Assembly: GCF_000002985.6 (NCBI RefSeq)
Contig: NC_003283.11
Location: 2,480,001-2,544,000 of the forward strand
Source: Caenorhabditis elegans
Lineage: Eukaryota > Nematoda > Chromadorea > Rhabditida > Rhabditidae
DNA length: 64,000 bases
Direction: 5' to 3'
The number at the start of each line of letters is the position of its first letter. Position 1 is the stretch's first letter. Below, one piece after another: positions 22,764 through 34,385 of this stretch. Under the pieces are notes generated by a model, which had not been told where the DNA came from, did not search any database, and saw only the letters and a program-made list of their open reading frames with translations. A program made the position numbers and the translations under genes.

Positions 22764-24914
22764 ATGGAACCCCTGCAAACAATTTCTCGAGTCTATTGGA
22801 CAATATTCTTTTCTATTTGTCTGTGTCTTCACTCTTCAATGTTCCTTTTGATCTACTACCGCACAAGTCGAACCATCAGAAACTTACGGTGGTTTTTATA
22901 TCCTTCGAACACGGCCTCTTTCGTACTTGCTACAGTTGCTTTTATATTGCAGGTTAGGTAAGTTTTAACGGTTACAAAGTTGTGGACCAGCTTAGTCTGG
23001 CTTAGAATTAGGCTTAGGCTGAGGCTTAAGCTCAGGCTTAGGCTGAGGCTTAGGCTCAGGCTTAGGCTTAGTCTGGGCGGGGGAAAAGAGACTAAAAAAG
23101 ACATCCCAGAAAATTCGAGAAAAAAACCAAAATTGCAATTCGATTGATGCTTAGCCGTCATAATTTTGTGATTTTCTTCAGAAATGTCAACAACAAAATC
23201 TCAATGGCTCTGCTTTGTGATGGGATTTGCAAGTTCATTGGTCCATGGTTTTGTTATCACTGTTACAATTTGCTTTTAGTAATCGGAAATTTTATCTTCA
23301 TTTTTGTTCAAGTACTTAAATTTCAGACTATGATCACTGTAACCGGCCTGATCAATCTACACACGTTGTGTTACCGTACAATGTGTCTAAAGCATTTTGA
23401 GACTCGAAAATCTAATCGGGCATCGCTGAAGTTCTCGCTGCATTATTTGATACCGATGACCCCACTTGTACGTTTAAAGGTGGTGTAGTCGAATTTTTTA
23501 TATTGCTTTATTAGACTTAAAATTGTTTGAAAAAACTGAATTTCATAATGAAAATTCTTGAAAATTTCTCAAAAAAAAGTTATCACGGCTCAAAAAATGG
23601 CCTAAAATTAGTTAAAATAAACATTTTTTGAAATCACCGTCAAATTTTGAGCATACAATGTAAATATCTTGCGTTTTCAACTTCATTTAGGTATTTTAAA
23701 GCCGATGAACGGCGAGATTTTTAATTTTTTTTTACCAAATAAAAAAAAATTGTTACCAGCCGCTGACAAGTCAAATTTCAAATTCACGTGCTGTCAGGCT
23801 GTTACGGTTTGATCTACAAAAAAGTGCGGGAATTTTTTTCCCAAAAATATGTGACGTCAGCACGTTCTTAACCATGCGAAATCAGTTGAGAACTCTGCGT
23901 CTCTTCTGCCGCGTTTTTTGTAGATCTACGTAGATCAAACCGAGATGGGACACTCTGACATCACGTGAAATTTTAACAAATTTTAGGCCATTTTTTGAGC
24001 CGTCATAACTTCTTTTTGAGAAGTTTTCAAGAAGTTTCATTATGAAATTCAGTTTTTTTCAGACAATTTTGAGCCTAATAAAGCACCATAAAAAATTCGA
24101 CTACACCACGTTTAATTCTTAAGACTTTTAGACTTCCCAAAGTTTAAAAATCGCAGATTCTCACCTACTTTGCCCCAATAAACCACGCAGATGTCTACAT
24201 GGAAACCCTGAACCTACACCCAAACTACAACTTTGAACCTTATAAAAATTTCGGTGGATTCGCCAATTCCCATCATTTTTGTATGAATTTCAACACAGCG
24301 ATTTATGCATTTAATACAATTTATTTTCCAATAATTGGCAATTATTGGAAGCGTATTGCTATGAAAATTCTCAAATCTAGCATTTCAACGGCATCATCGA
24401 AATCGACACGAGTTATGAGTGAACTGTTGGTTAAGGTTGGTTTTAAAAAAACATAGCTGAATGGGCCAAGTTCAGTTTTTTTTGACGGGGCAGAGTCTAA
24501 AAAAGGGCTAATTTAAGCTAAAACCTTTAATTTTTGGCTACCGATTTGACATATTCTGGTCGCTTATAGCACTTTACTTTTTCATTTAGGTTCATCTGAA
24601 GCTGGTAGGTAGCCAATTTTTATAAAAAAATTTCCTTACAGGGCCTTAATCTTCAAGTACTCTTACCACTTATCTGCTATGTTCCTATCAGTATACTTTT
24701 TTGCTGGAATAAATATTCTGGACAACAAATCGAGATATCACAGTATTCGATCGCGTTTTTCGGCACTCTTCCTTGTTTTTTCGATCCACTGCTCCAAATC
24801 TATTTCATACTACCCTATCGGTCTGCGGTCCGGAGATTAATTTTCTGTGGCTGCTCAGCACAAACCAGTGTGGCGAATTCTAGTCCGAATCGGGGAACTA
24901 TACTTTCTGTTTAA
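22764..24914 (+). CDS. srd-type chemoreceptor (serpentine receptor class delta), intact
   Basis: Five exons: 22764-22957, 23182-23278, 23327-23467, 24157-24435 and 24642-24914, giving 327 residues, normal for the family. It begins MEPLQTISRVYW, has seven hydrophobic helices, exon-1 end AFILQVR, and the C-terminal GTLPCFFDPLLQIYFILPYR, which is the srd hallmark. These are nematode G-protein-coupled receptors, usually in chemosensory neurons; the ligand is unknown. The last exon is undivided where four other srd loci here have an intron (after KYSG), so an intron was probably lost. Intron 3 hosts a nested repeat. AATAAA is at 24,962. Confidence 0.88.
23003..23075. repeat. TTAGGC-like array in srd intron
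   Basis: GCTTAGGCTGAGGCTTAAGC-type degenerate telomeric units. Similar interstitial runs are at 21,210-21,275, 22,485-22,590, 25,018-25,280, 31,615-31,650, 40,130-40,235, 51,866-52,115 and 54,055-54,120. Confidence 0.8.
23478..24113. repeat. GGTGGTGTAG foldback with inserted GTAGATC foldback
   Basis: Outer ends read AAGGTGGTGTAGTCGAATTT and its complement AAATTCGACTACACCACG (24,095-24,113). The arms contain TTCATAATGAAA and GTTATGACGGCTCAAAAAATGG-like text. A GTAGATC foldback (23,787-23,966) sits in the loop. Relatives: 33,292-33,778, 41,805-42,235, 45,672-45,910 and 57,192-57,600. Confidence 0.8.
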
Positions 24915-25635
24915 ACATTTTTGCTTTATTATTGCTCCAAAATAATTTTTTTCTGAAAATGAATAAAGTTGCTAGAAACTTATTTGTTTTACAATTTGGT
25001 GTACATTGAAAAATTATGCCTAGGCCTAGGCTTAGTCTTAGGCTTAGATTTAGGCTTAGGCTAAAGCTAAAACTTAGGCTTAGATTTAGGCTAAGGCTAA
25101 GGCTCAGGTTTTTTAGGCTTAGGCTTAGACTACGGCTCAGGCCTTAGGATCATGCTTTACGTCCAGGCGTTGGCTTAGCCTTAGCTTTAGGCTTAGGCTT
25201 AGGCAAAGGCTGAGGCTTGGGCTGAGACTTAGAATTAGGCCTAGGCTGGGCTTAATTCTTAGCTTCAGGCTTAGGCTTAGGCTCAAATCGCAATTTATCT
25301 ATTTTTAGTTAGCAGCTCGCATCAATGGAGGGTTGCGATGTTTTTTTTTCAAATATCGAGTTCGGTTTTCTAATTGTTCGACTTTTCACAACTATTTTGA
25401 AGACTAGGTCACAGGAAAACCAACATATCTCCAACAAAACATAGTTTTGGATTTGCTTCTGATTTGTGATTGTTCCCGCCCTCTTATTACGGCTCTGACT
25501 CGCAAAATTGAAATTTGATTTACACTTTTTTTCCATTTCCATTTTCTGTGAATTATCCAACCCCAGAATTATTATTATCCAACCAGACATCAAGCTCATA
25601 GCCAATTTCATTATATTCCACCTCATATATCGCTC
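24915..25635. other. Gap between srd loci, with TTAGGC array
   Basis: A long degenerate TTAGGC array occupies 25,018-25,280 (TTAGGCTTAGGCTAAGGC-like). The remainder is AT-rich unique sequence upstream of the next receptor locus. Confidence 0.65.
25018..25280. repeat. Interstitial TTAGGC array
   Basis: Some forty diverged copies of the nematode telomeric hexamer, many altered to TTAGCC, CTAAGG or CTGAGG. Divergence argues for an old internal array rather than a recent telomere event. Confidence 0.85.
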
Positions 25636-25999
25636 ATGGAACTTTTACAGCTTGTATCTAGATCCTATTGGCCAACTTTTTATTTCATTTGCCTATGCCT
25701 GCATTTTACTATGTACCTGTTGATTTTTTGTATTGGCAACGGCGGCTTTTGTGACGCAAGTTAGGTGAGTTTTTTTTTGAAAAATATTTTCAGTTAATCT
25801 ATGAATTTTGTTAGAAACTTTCCTTTTAACAATTAGAAAATTTTTAAACCAAAAAATCAAATGTTCATTAGAAACTCTTATGTTGAAAACAAATTTCCAC
25901 TTTGTTTTTTGCACGCACATATTTGAAAACTATAATAATAGGGTGCATCGTTTGTTTTTTTAATCTCAAAACTTGTCATGAAATTGAAAAAAAATCTAC

Positions 26000-27085
26000 T
26001 TGACATTTGGGGGTTACTTTCTGCCAAACCCTGGCAACTTTCTGTAAAAAAATTTGGAAATGTTCTGCCAAACAGGCAATTTTCTACCAAATTTTGACCA
26101 CTTTCTGCAAAATGTTGGCAACTTTTTGCTACATTTTGGCAATATTCTGCCAATATTTTGGCATTATTCTGCCAAATTATGGCAACTTTCTACCGAAATT
26201 TGGCAACTTTCTGTAAAACGTTGGCAGTTTTCTTCCAAACTTAGGCAACTTTCTCCGATACTTTGGCAACTTTCAAAGCCAAATTTTGGCAATTTTCTGC
26301 TTAACTTTGGCAATTTTCTGCCAAACTTGGCCAATTTTCTGTGAAACTGGCAACTTTCTACCAAACTTTGGCAACTTTCTCCGATACTTTGGCAAATTTC
26401 AAAGCCAAATTTTGGCAGTTGTGGCAAATTTTTGGCACCTTTCTGTCTGCTAATCTTTGGCAATTTTAAACCAAAAATTTAGCAATTTTCTGGCAAACTT
26501 TGGCAACTTTCTGCCAAACTTGGCTAATTTTCTGCCAAAATTTGACAGAGGTCTGCCAAATTTTGGCAAGTTTCTACTAAATTTTGGCAAGTTTCTACCA
26601 AATTTTGGGCAATTTTCTACCAAACTTTGGCAAGTTTATACTAAACTCTGTCAAGTTTCTCCCATATTTCGGCAAGTTTCTACTAAATTTTGGCTCCTTT
26701 CTGCCAAACTTTGTCAACTTTCTGCCATACTCTGGCAACTTTCTGCTAAACGTTGGCGATTTTTTATCAAATTCTGGCCTTTTCTGCAAAACTTTGGCAA
26801 CTTTCTATTAAACTTTGGCAACTTTCTGCCGTACTTTGGCAATTTTCTGCCAAATTTTGGAAACTTTCTACTAAATTTTGGCAATTTTCTGGAAAATTTT
26901 TGGCAACGTTCTACTAATCTTTGGCTACTTTCTCCCAAACTTTGAGAGCTTTCTGCCAAACTCTGACAACTTTTTGCCATACTCTGGCAATTTTCTACAA
27001 AATTTTGGCAATTTTCTACAAAATTTTGGCAATTTTCTGCCAAACTTCGGAAATTTTCTTCCAAACTTAGGCAACGTTTTGCCAA
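26000..27085. repeat. 21-bp minisatellite in intron 1 of the srd pseudogene
   Basis: About fifty units of the type GGCAACTTTCTGCCAAACTTT (first 20 bases define it). Because 21 is seven codons, long open frames appear on both strands (heptads like LPNFGNF and KFGRKLP), but they are not genes. Confidence 0.9.
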
Positions 27086-27789
27086 GTGCATTATAAATTT
27101 CAGAAATGTCAACAACAAACAATCAATGCCTCTCCTCTGTGATGGATTTTGCAAATTTATTGGCCCATCTTTCTGTTTCAACTCCTATGTTCTACTCTTG
27201 GTAATGTAACGTTTTATCAATAATTCTAAAATTCATTCAAATTTAGGTAATGATTACAGTAACCGGCTTCATCAACCTACATGCACTCTTCTACCGTACT
27301 ATGTGTCTGAAATATTTTGATTCTAGAAAGTCTAATCTGGAAACGATGAAGTTTACGTGGCACTATTTGATTCCAATTTTAGTTTATGTGAGAAATTTAC
27401 AAATTTCAAATTTTCTAAAATTTGGCGGAAAATTCAAATTACCTACTATAAATACAAACAATATAAATACAAGTTTCAGATCTTAACTTATATCCCTTCT
27501 CAAAACCACGCCGAGGTATATAAGGAGACTCTAAGTTTACATCCAACATATCAACTCGAAGTTTACAAAGTTTTTGGAGGATTTGCAAATTCTCATCACA
27601 TTTGCATGACAATCAATACATTGGCATGCGCTACAGCGACACTGTACGTGCCAATAATTGGCAGTTACTGGAAGCATGTTGCTATGAAAATATTGAATTC
27701 TACTATTTCATCTAGCATTTCTAGTCAGACCCGAATCATGCTGAAGACATTGATCAAGGTGGGAAATGGAGGAAAAAATGTTTAAATAT

Positions 27790-28240
27790 GGAGTAGCGCC
27801 AGTGGGGATTTTGTCTAAATACATTTATAATGATCCAAGACAACCGAATATCATAATAAAGCACTCCAAAAAAATTTTCAAATATTTTTTTTTTAGATTT
27901 TCCATAATTTCCGGTCAAAGTTTTGGAAAAGTGCCAAAATTTTGAAAAATATGAGAATATGATTTTAAGAAAATTCTAAGCAATATCTCAATTTCTCGAC
28001 CCCTACAATGTTGTAATACAAATAATTAAAACAAAATTACAGTATAAAAATGTAGGAAAAAACTTTTTTTTTTGGTCGACTTCCAAAATTATGAGTGGCA
28101 AAAACTGAGTAATTGTCACTTTTTGACAGTAAATAAAAAATTTTCAAAAACATTTTTTTTTTTGAAAAATTTTATTATGATATTCGGTCATTTTGGCACC
28201 ATAGACGTAGTTTTTAACACTTTTCCCACTGGCGCTACTC
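27790..28240. repeat. Foldback in intron 4 spanning the duplication edge
   Basis: The left arm has GGAGTAGCGCCAGTGGGGA and CCGAATATCATAATAAA. The right arm has the complements TTTATTATGATATTCGG and CCACTGGCGCTACTCC. Only the right half is present in the second copy (36,356-36,530). Confidence 0.8.
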
Positions 28241-28359
28241 CACTTTTAATATAATTTTTGGATTCAGGGTCTAACTTTTCAAGTTATCTTACCACTTGTC
28301 TGCTATGTTCCTGTTACTTTTATGTATTGTTGGAATAAGTATTCTGGTAAGGAAATTCA

Positions 28360-28572
28360 GGTACTTATGGGTTTCGTTCCCCCCAAAATGTTCATTCAAT
28401 TATTTAATACTGAATTTTTAATTTTAATCCACACGTGAAAGTTTATTTTAATACTGTTTTCATTTTCAGGCTTAGGAAACCATCTTCCTAAGCCTGAGAA
28501 TGAAAAAAAAGTTCACGTCTCTATTAAAAACTATGGAAAACATACTGGGGGGGAACGAAACCCATAAGTACC
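28360..28572. mobile_element. 213-bp foldback insertion with 8-bp target duplication
   Basis: The ends start GGTACTTATGGGTTTCGTTC and are inverted with at least 25 matching bases. The host 8-mer GAAATTCA occurs at 28,352-28,359 and again at 28,573-28,580. The duplicated locus at about 36,631-36,650 has a single GAAATTCA and no insert, so it is the empty site. The centre contains a smaller palindrome (CAGGCTTAGGAA and complement). No coding capacity. The 8-bp duplication suggests a hAT-like non-autonomous element; the class is inference. Confidence 0.88.
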
Positions 28573-29635
28573 GAAATTCATTTAAGACCGAATGTAAATG
28601 TTAAACATTTTTTTAAAAAGTTTTTAATGATTTTAAAAATTCTTCCAAAATCAAAAAAAAAAAGAAAAACAGCCGAATTAAATTTGAATTCCCGCGCAAA
28701 TGAGTGACCTCATTTTCGAAATTTCCGAGTTGTCTGGCCAAATTCTTCGGGTTTTTCATTATTTTTTCTTCTGTGTGTGCGATTTAAAACACCGTTTGCC
28801 ACTTTTTCAGGCACTTTAAAATTTCAAAATTGGCCTAAAAACGACAATTAAAAAAACGACAGAAATGAAAATGCAAGAACATCAAAAATGACGTCACTCA
28901 AATTTAATTCGGCTGTTTTTTTTTGATTTTTGAAAAAATGAAAAAATCATAAAAAATTTTGGAAATGTTTCAAAAAACATTTTACAGTCATATTCGGCTA
29001 TTAGGGTAAATTTTCTGTCATTTAAAATAAAAATAATTGTTCAAATTTTAAATTTTAACTAATTTCAGGCCATATCTTGAGCCGCCAAAACTTTTTTGGC
29101 AAGTTTTCAATATGCTTCATTGTGAAATTCGGTCTTTTCAGACAATTTCGAGTATAATAATTAAAAAATTGAGCCTACTCCACTTTTAAATAAAATTTCC
29201 AGGCGATCAAATCCTAATATCCCAATACACTCTGGCATTTATGGGTACACTTCCGTGTATTTTCGATCCGCTACTTCAAATGTATTTTATATTGCCTTAC
29301 CGAAAGACGATCCAGAATTTTGTTGCATGTGTTTCATTTAGACCAAATAACGCCCACGCGGTCAGCTCGATTCCACGACGTTCTTTTTTGACTCCTCCTT
29401 TATAATGTTACACCAAAAATAAGATTAATCAATCCATTTCTCATTACTGTCCGAAGAGAAAAACTCGAAAAAAAAAATGTTCTAGTTACATCAAATAGAG
29501 TTATCGGAAACGGTATTCAGATACCTATACAATACCGGAAATTGGTTAGCACCTCAGACAAAATTTGGCGCATCTGTGAATTGGGGTGTCTATCTACACC
29601 CGAATCGTTATGTTCATTTTTTTTACAAGCCAATA

Positions 29636-32600
29636 ATGCAACTCAACGATGCGATTTTTCTGAATTCCTCGGTAATTTGCGCGATTTTTATAAACACTGT
29701 CCTAATACTTTTGATACTCAAAAAGTCGCCAGCATCTCTTGGAGCCTATAAGTATCTTATGATTTATATAAACATTTTTGAGCTAACCTATGCGATTTTG
29801 TATTTTGCGGAGAAACCGGTGAGTTTTTTTTAAATTTGAATAAAATAGATTAAATTGAAAATTTGCAAAACTGGAATGCTATAAAATTTAAAATTTTTGG
29901 AAATGGACAGTTTCGCTTTATTGAAAATTCTGACAACCTAAAATTTTGGCAATTGTCAGAATTTTTTGGAGTTTCAGCCGATCCCGGCAATTACAAAAAA
30001 TTTCCGAAATTCACCAATTTCAAAGTTTGCCAGTTTCTGACATTTCCGGCAACTGTGTAAATTTGCTGGATTTCAGAACTTTTGCCAATCGGCAGTTGTC
30101 GGATTTTTAAAATTTTTAGGCAATTTTTTCAATTGCCAAAAATTAAAAAATCCGGCAATCGGCAATTTTGCCGGATTTCGGAAACTCTAGATTTTTCTAC
30201 AATTACCCAAAATTTGAATTTCCGTACATTGAAAATTTTGCCGAAATTTCAATTTTAAATTTCTGGCATTCTTGGCAATTACCAAAAGTATATATAAATT
30301 CCCACATTTTTTGGTTTTCATAAATTCCGACAATTATTGAAAATTAAATATTCCGGCAATCGTCAATTTTGAAAAATTTTGATTTTAAAATCTTACAAAT
30401 ATTTTTGGCAATTGTCAGTTTTTTGGCAACCGGCAATATCTCAATTTCAGATTTTCACGTATTTTTGACGCCGGATTTCAGTAAATGTCATGCAATTTCA
30501 GAAATGTTCGGCAAACGGTTACAGCCAGATTTCAGCAGTTCAGCAAATACTGAAATTTTAAATTTCCGGCAGTCGGCAATTAATTTTTAACATTTTTTGG
30601 CAACTAGCAATATCCGTCAAAAAAAAGGAAAAAATTCTAGTAGTCTGTAAATTTTTGGCACTTTTGGAAAATTAGAAAAACTCTGACAATCGGCAATGTT
30701 TTTCGTAAATACAGAAAATGAATAAATTCGACAATTTTCATTTTGCCTAATAAAAAAAATACAAAGTATGATTTTTCTAGATTATGCTTACAAAAGAGTC
30801 TGCATTTTTAATAATCATGAACTGGAGAGAATCTATTTTTCCGAAATATGCAGCGTGCACTCTAAATCGTAAGTTTTCAAAAATAATTTTTTTGCCCGCC
30901 AATTTTAACTATCACAGTGCTTTTTATTGGCTTCTTTGGTATGTCAGTTGCTATTCTGGCCCTTCATTTTATTTATCGATACCTCAGTATCACAAAGTAA
31001 GCTCAAATATTTGGAGCATTAAAGTCTACCAATGTTTCAGGAGCAATCTATTGAAAACATTCGATTCGTGGAAAATTGTGCCATGGTTTATGATACCATT
31101 GCTGAACGGAATAACATTTATGTGTACAGCCGGATTTTTAATGCGGGCCGACGAGCAAACTGATCGATTCATAAAGTGAGAGCATCGAAAAGTTTCAAAG
31201 TAGTAAAAAGAAGTGAAAATTATATAAGAGGAAATTTTTTTAGAAGTTTTGATTTTGAAAAAAATTTGAAAATTGTGTAAAAAAAATTTTCAAAGAAAAT
31301 TTTTTTTTTTTGAACGAATAAAAAAAAACTCCCAAAAAAGCTTTCAGAATATACAAATGAAATTTTTTTTAAATTATATTCCACAGCTTCAAGGTGGAGT
31401 AGCGTCTAAATATGAGTTAAACTCCCCAACACTGTCAAAAAAAATTTTCGCTATTTTTTTAAACTTTTATCTTTTTTGGTCCTTTTTTGCCCTTTTTTTT
31501 GTGTTTTTTTTTCGATTTCAGAATGCCCCATGTTTTCCGATTTTTTGTCGCTTTTTTTCTTTTTTTTTGCAGAATTTTTTGAAACTTCTTGGAATTTTTT
31601 TTCTCTTTTTTCTTCCTAAGCCTGAGCCTAAGCCTAAGCCTCAGCCCAATCCTAACTAAAATTATTACCGTAAAAATATACCTGTTAAAAAATTTATAGA
31701 ATTTACATAAATTTTCTTAAAATTTTTTTGTTTTACAATTTCCAATTTTTCAATTTTCCCTGAAATTATTTCAAAGAAAATTAATCTCAAAAACTAAAAT
31801 TTTCAGTGAAAACTATCCACCACTTGTCAAAAACCTCTCAACTATTAATGATCTCTACTATGTGGGGCCATTGTTCTGGCCCAAATACGCCAACTCAATG
31901 ACCGAGCATTTTTTCAGTTGGAAGGCTGCAAGGTCATGTCTGATTGCAATGGGCTTAATTGTGCGTTTTAGATTAGGCTTAAGCTCTAAACAAATCTTTG
32001 CTCCAGGGATTTTCCAACTCAATTATGGTGTTCTTCGGTCTAAAAGCTTATTTGGTAATGAAAAACTTGATGTCACAGTCAACTTCTTCTGACAAGTTCA
32101 AAAGCATTCAGCAGCAATTACTACTTGCTCTAATTCTGCAAACGTCGATTCCAGTCCTCTTGATGCATATTCCTGCAACCGCGATTTACCTGACAATATT
32201 TATGAGAAAGTCGAACGAGATTATAGGAGAAACCATTGGGTTGACAATTGCAATGTATCCTGCGCTGAATCCTATTCCAACGATTTTAATTGTCAAAAAC
32301 TACCGGACTGTGTTGATTAGTGAGTTTTTTTTTAAATTTTCAATTCAAACAGTTTTGATTTTAAATCGCAAATTTTGCGGAAAAATAGGAGATTGTTAAA
32401 AATTATTCCTATGGTGCCAAAATGTTCGAATATCTTAGAAAATTTTTAACATGTTATAGTCAAAAAGTGGCAATTACTGAGTTTTTGCCACTTTTCGAAA
32501 AATCTATAGCACAGTCGCATGTTCAAATCTCTATCGGCAAATTTTCGGTTTGCCGATTTGCCGGAATAATCGTTTGCCGCTCACCCATTATTTGAACATT

Positions 32601-33268
32601 AGTCGGCCAGAGATAAGCAATTGCCGTTCGGCAATTTTTTTTTCGACAAATTCGGCAAATCGGCAAATTGTCAATTTTCATTCCCGGCACTTTGCCGATT
32701 TGCCGGAAATTTCTAATTCCGGCAATTTGCCGGTTTGCCGATTTGCCGGATATTTTCATTTCTGGCAATTTGCCGAAACTGTTTAGAGTGATTTTTTATA
32801 CGAAGACTGAGACACTTAAAGCTGCGCTTTTTCCAATTTTTTCCAGGTTTCTTTAGATATTTTCATAGAATTTGCTTGCTTTTCAAAATAGATGTTGGAA
32901 CATTCATAGGATGCGTACAATTTTGCCGATTAATATTGAATTTCGAAAATTTCCAAAAAAAAGAGCAACACCAAAATTTGACATAAATTTCCGGCAAATT
33001 TGACAAATCGGCAATTGGCCGGTTTGCCGATTTGCCGGTATATTCAATTCCGGCAATTTGCCAATTTGTCGGAAAAATTTGTTTGCAAGCCCTTACTGGA
33101 GCCACTCCATCTTTAAAGATTTTTAACCTGTCATCGTCCAAATTAACATCATTTTTTTCAGATATACTGGCTTATGCCAAACGTCGAGTATTCCGACAAA
33201 CTGCGGTGACTCCACTTGTGCTGGCGGATGTAACAACAATCGCTATGCAAAATTTGGCCCCGAACTAG
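29636..33268 (+). CDS. STR-superfamily chemoreceptor, tandem copy A
   Basis: Seven exons: 29636-29818, 30781-30868, 30918-30996, 31041-31175, 31807-31960, 32007-32319 and 33162-33268, giving 291 residues in frame. Seven helices are visible: ICAIFINTVLILLIL, GAYKYLMIYINIFELTYAIL, the FGMSVAILALHFIYRYLSI segment typical of str/srj receptors, VPWFMIPLLNGITF, two more, and AMYPALNPIPTILIVKNYR. It is somewhat shorter than usual (about 330-350), mainly in the extracellular loop and tail. A chemosensory role is inferred from the family. All exon lengths equal those of the copy at 37,530. Introns 1, 4 and 6 carry repeats. The choice between str and srj is not settled. Confidence 0.85.
32530..33085. 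repeat. GGCAAATTGCCGG blocks in intron 6 of copy A
   Basis: Two blocks (32,530-32,780 and 32,990-33,085) of CGGCAAATCGGCAAATTG-like units. The same intron in the second copy has more of them (40,955-41,605), so blocks changed size after duplication. Confidence 0.8.
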
Positions 33269-33999
33269 CATTTGCCCATATTTTTGGTTTTAAAGGTGGT
33301 GTAGTCTAATTTTTCAAGTTGCTTTATTAGACTCAAAATTTTTTGAAAAAGGAAATTTCATATTTAAAACTTCTCAAAAAAAAAGTTATGGCGGCTTAAA
33401 AATGTCCTGAAATTAGTTAAAGTTTGAAATTTGACCAACTTGTCTATGTTTTTGAAATTGTTTTACTAAATCTTTTTGTCCATTGATTTTAAAATACCTA
33501 CATAGGTCAAGTTTAAAATGCGAGATAAAATTTGTATACTCAAAAAAAAAAAATTGTATACTCAAAATTTGACGGTGATTTCAAAAAAAAATGTTTTCAG
33601 CGGCTGCGACATTCACAAGTCAGTCAAATTTCAAATTTTAACTAATTTTATTTAGGCCATTTTGTGAGCCGTCATAACTTTTTTTTGAGAAGTTTTCGAT
33701 AAATTTAATTATGAAATTCGGTATTTTCAGACAATTTTGGGTCTAATAAGGCTATTAAAAATTGGACTACACCACCTGTAAAGGAGGACTAACGGTTTTA
33801 AATATTTCGTACGTATTTACCCAAAATGTGCTGAAAGACACAAATTTTGAAATCAAACTTCCGAGCGATATAGAAATTTGTTTATGGTGATTTCAAAAGA
33901 AAATACCTATTTTTTTTTGATATTTTTGGTTCAATGAACTTCTCATCTCCAATGTTCTGACTTTTTCAACAAAACAAATCTGTTCAATTAATAGCTTCT
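33269..33999. other. Gap with GGTGGTGTAG foldback
   Basis: Mostly one foldback, 33,292-33,778, with ends AAAGGTGGTGTAGTCTAATT and ATTGGACTACACCACC. The rest, 33,780-33,999, matches 42,240-42,380 of the second duplicate and contains the old upstream region of the srbc gene. Confidence 0.7.
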
Positions 34000-34259
34000 T
34001 TGCCTAATGAGAAGCATACCTTATACCTCATACCTGATGGTTTATTGGATCAACTTGTAATGTTTGGATTTTGCAAAAACTCCATAAATACACCATTAGA
34101 GTGCGACCGCTTCTTTTGTGCAATTAACAGCTGTTACTATTTTTTTTGGGTCATGCATGAGCAAACTGTTGGCTGTTTAAATGTTATCTTTTCCCTGATT
34201 CTTCGCATTCGAATTCTCAGTTCCTACTATTTTTTAAACTATAATTGTAACAAACGATG
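34000..34259 (+). pseudogene. srbc-type receptor fragment (copy A)
   Basis: Reads ...IPDGLLDQLVMFGFCKNS and CDRFFCAINSCYYFFWVM, about 90% like residues 130-200 of the intact gene at 42,433. Flanking DNA upstream matches the intact copy's leader up to GCCTAA-GAGA, then jumps directly into codon about 130. A deletion of roughly 435 bases removed the start codon and the first three helices. The fragment then drifts, lacks the exon-1 donor and has no second exon. Confidence 0.85.
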
Positions 34260-34385
34260 AAACATTTTTTTTTGTATATATGTAATAATGATTTATTTGC
34301 TTGTTCTCCATTCCACGTTTTAAATGAAAGCTCAAGTATCTTTCTGAACAAAAAATTCTGTGAAAAAAGTTCAACTGAAAAAAGT

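Larger units (their letters stand above)
25636..29405 (+). pseudogene. srd-type chemoreceptor with exon-1 deletion
   Basis: Six exons can be placed: 25636-25765, 27104-27200, 27247-27387, 27480-27758, 28268-28346 and 29203-29405. Exons 2-4 have exactly the lengths of the intact neighbour (97, 141, 279), and the end reads TLPCIFDPLLQMYFILPYRK. Exon 1 starts MELLQLVSRSYWPTFYFICL like the neighbour but has lost a net 65 bases between the first and second helices. The ATG frame therefore runs into the TAG of the splice junction. The exon-1 tail, VLATAAFVTQVR, survives in another frame. All other sites look functional, so the lesion is probably recent. Intron 1 is a 21-bp minisatellite, and intron 5 holds a 213-bp foldback insertion. 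Confidence 0.78.

Noticed and set aside
26054-27181. Long open frames on both strands (up to 162 codons)
   Set aside because: They are translations of a 21-bp minisatellite inside an srd intron; the residues are simple heptads.
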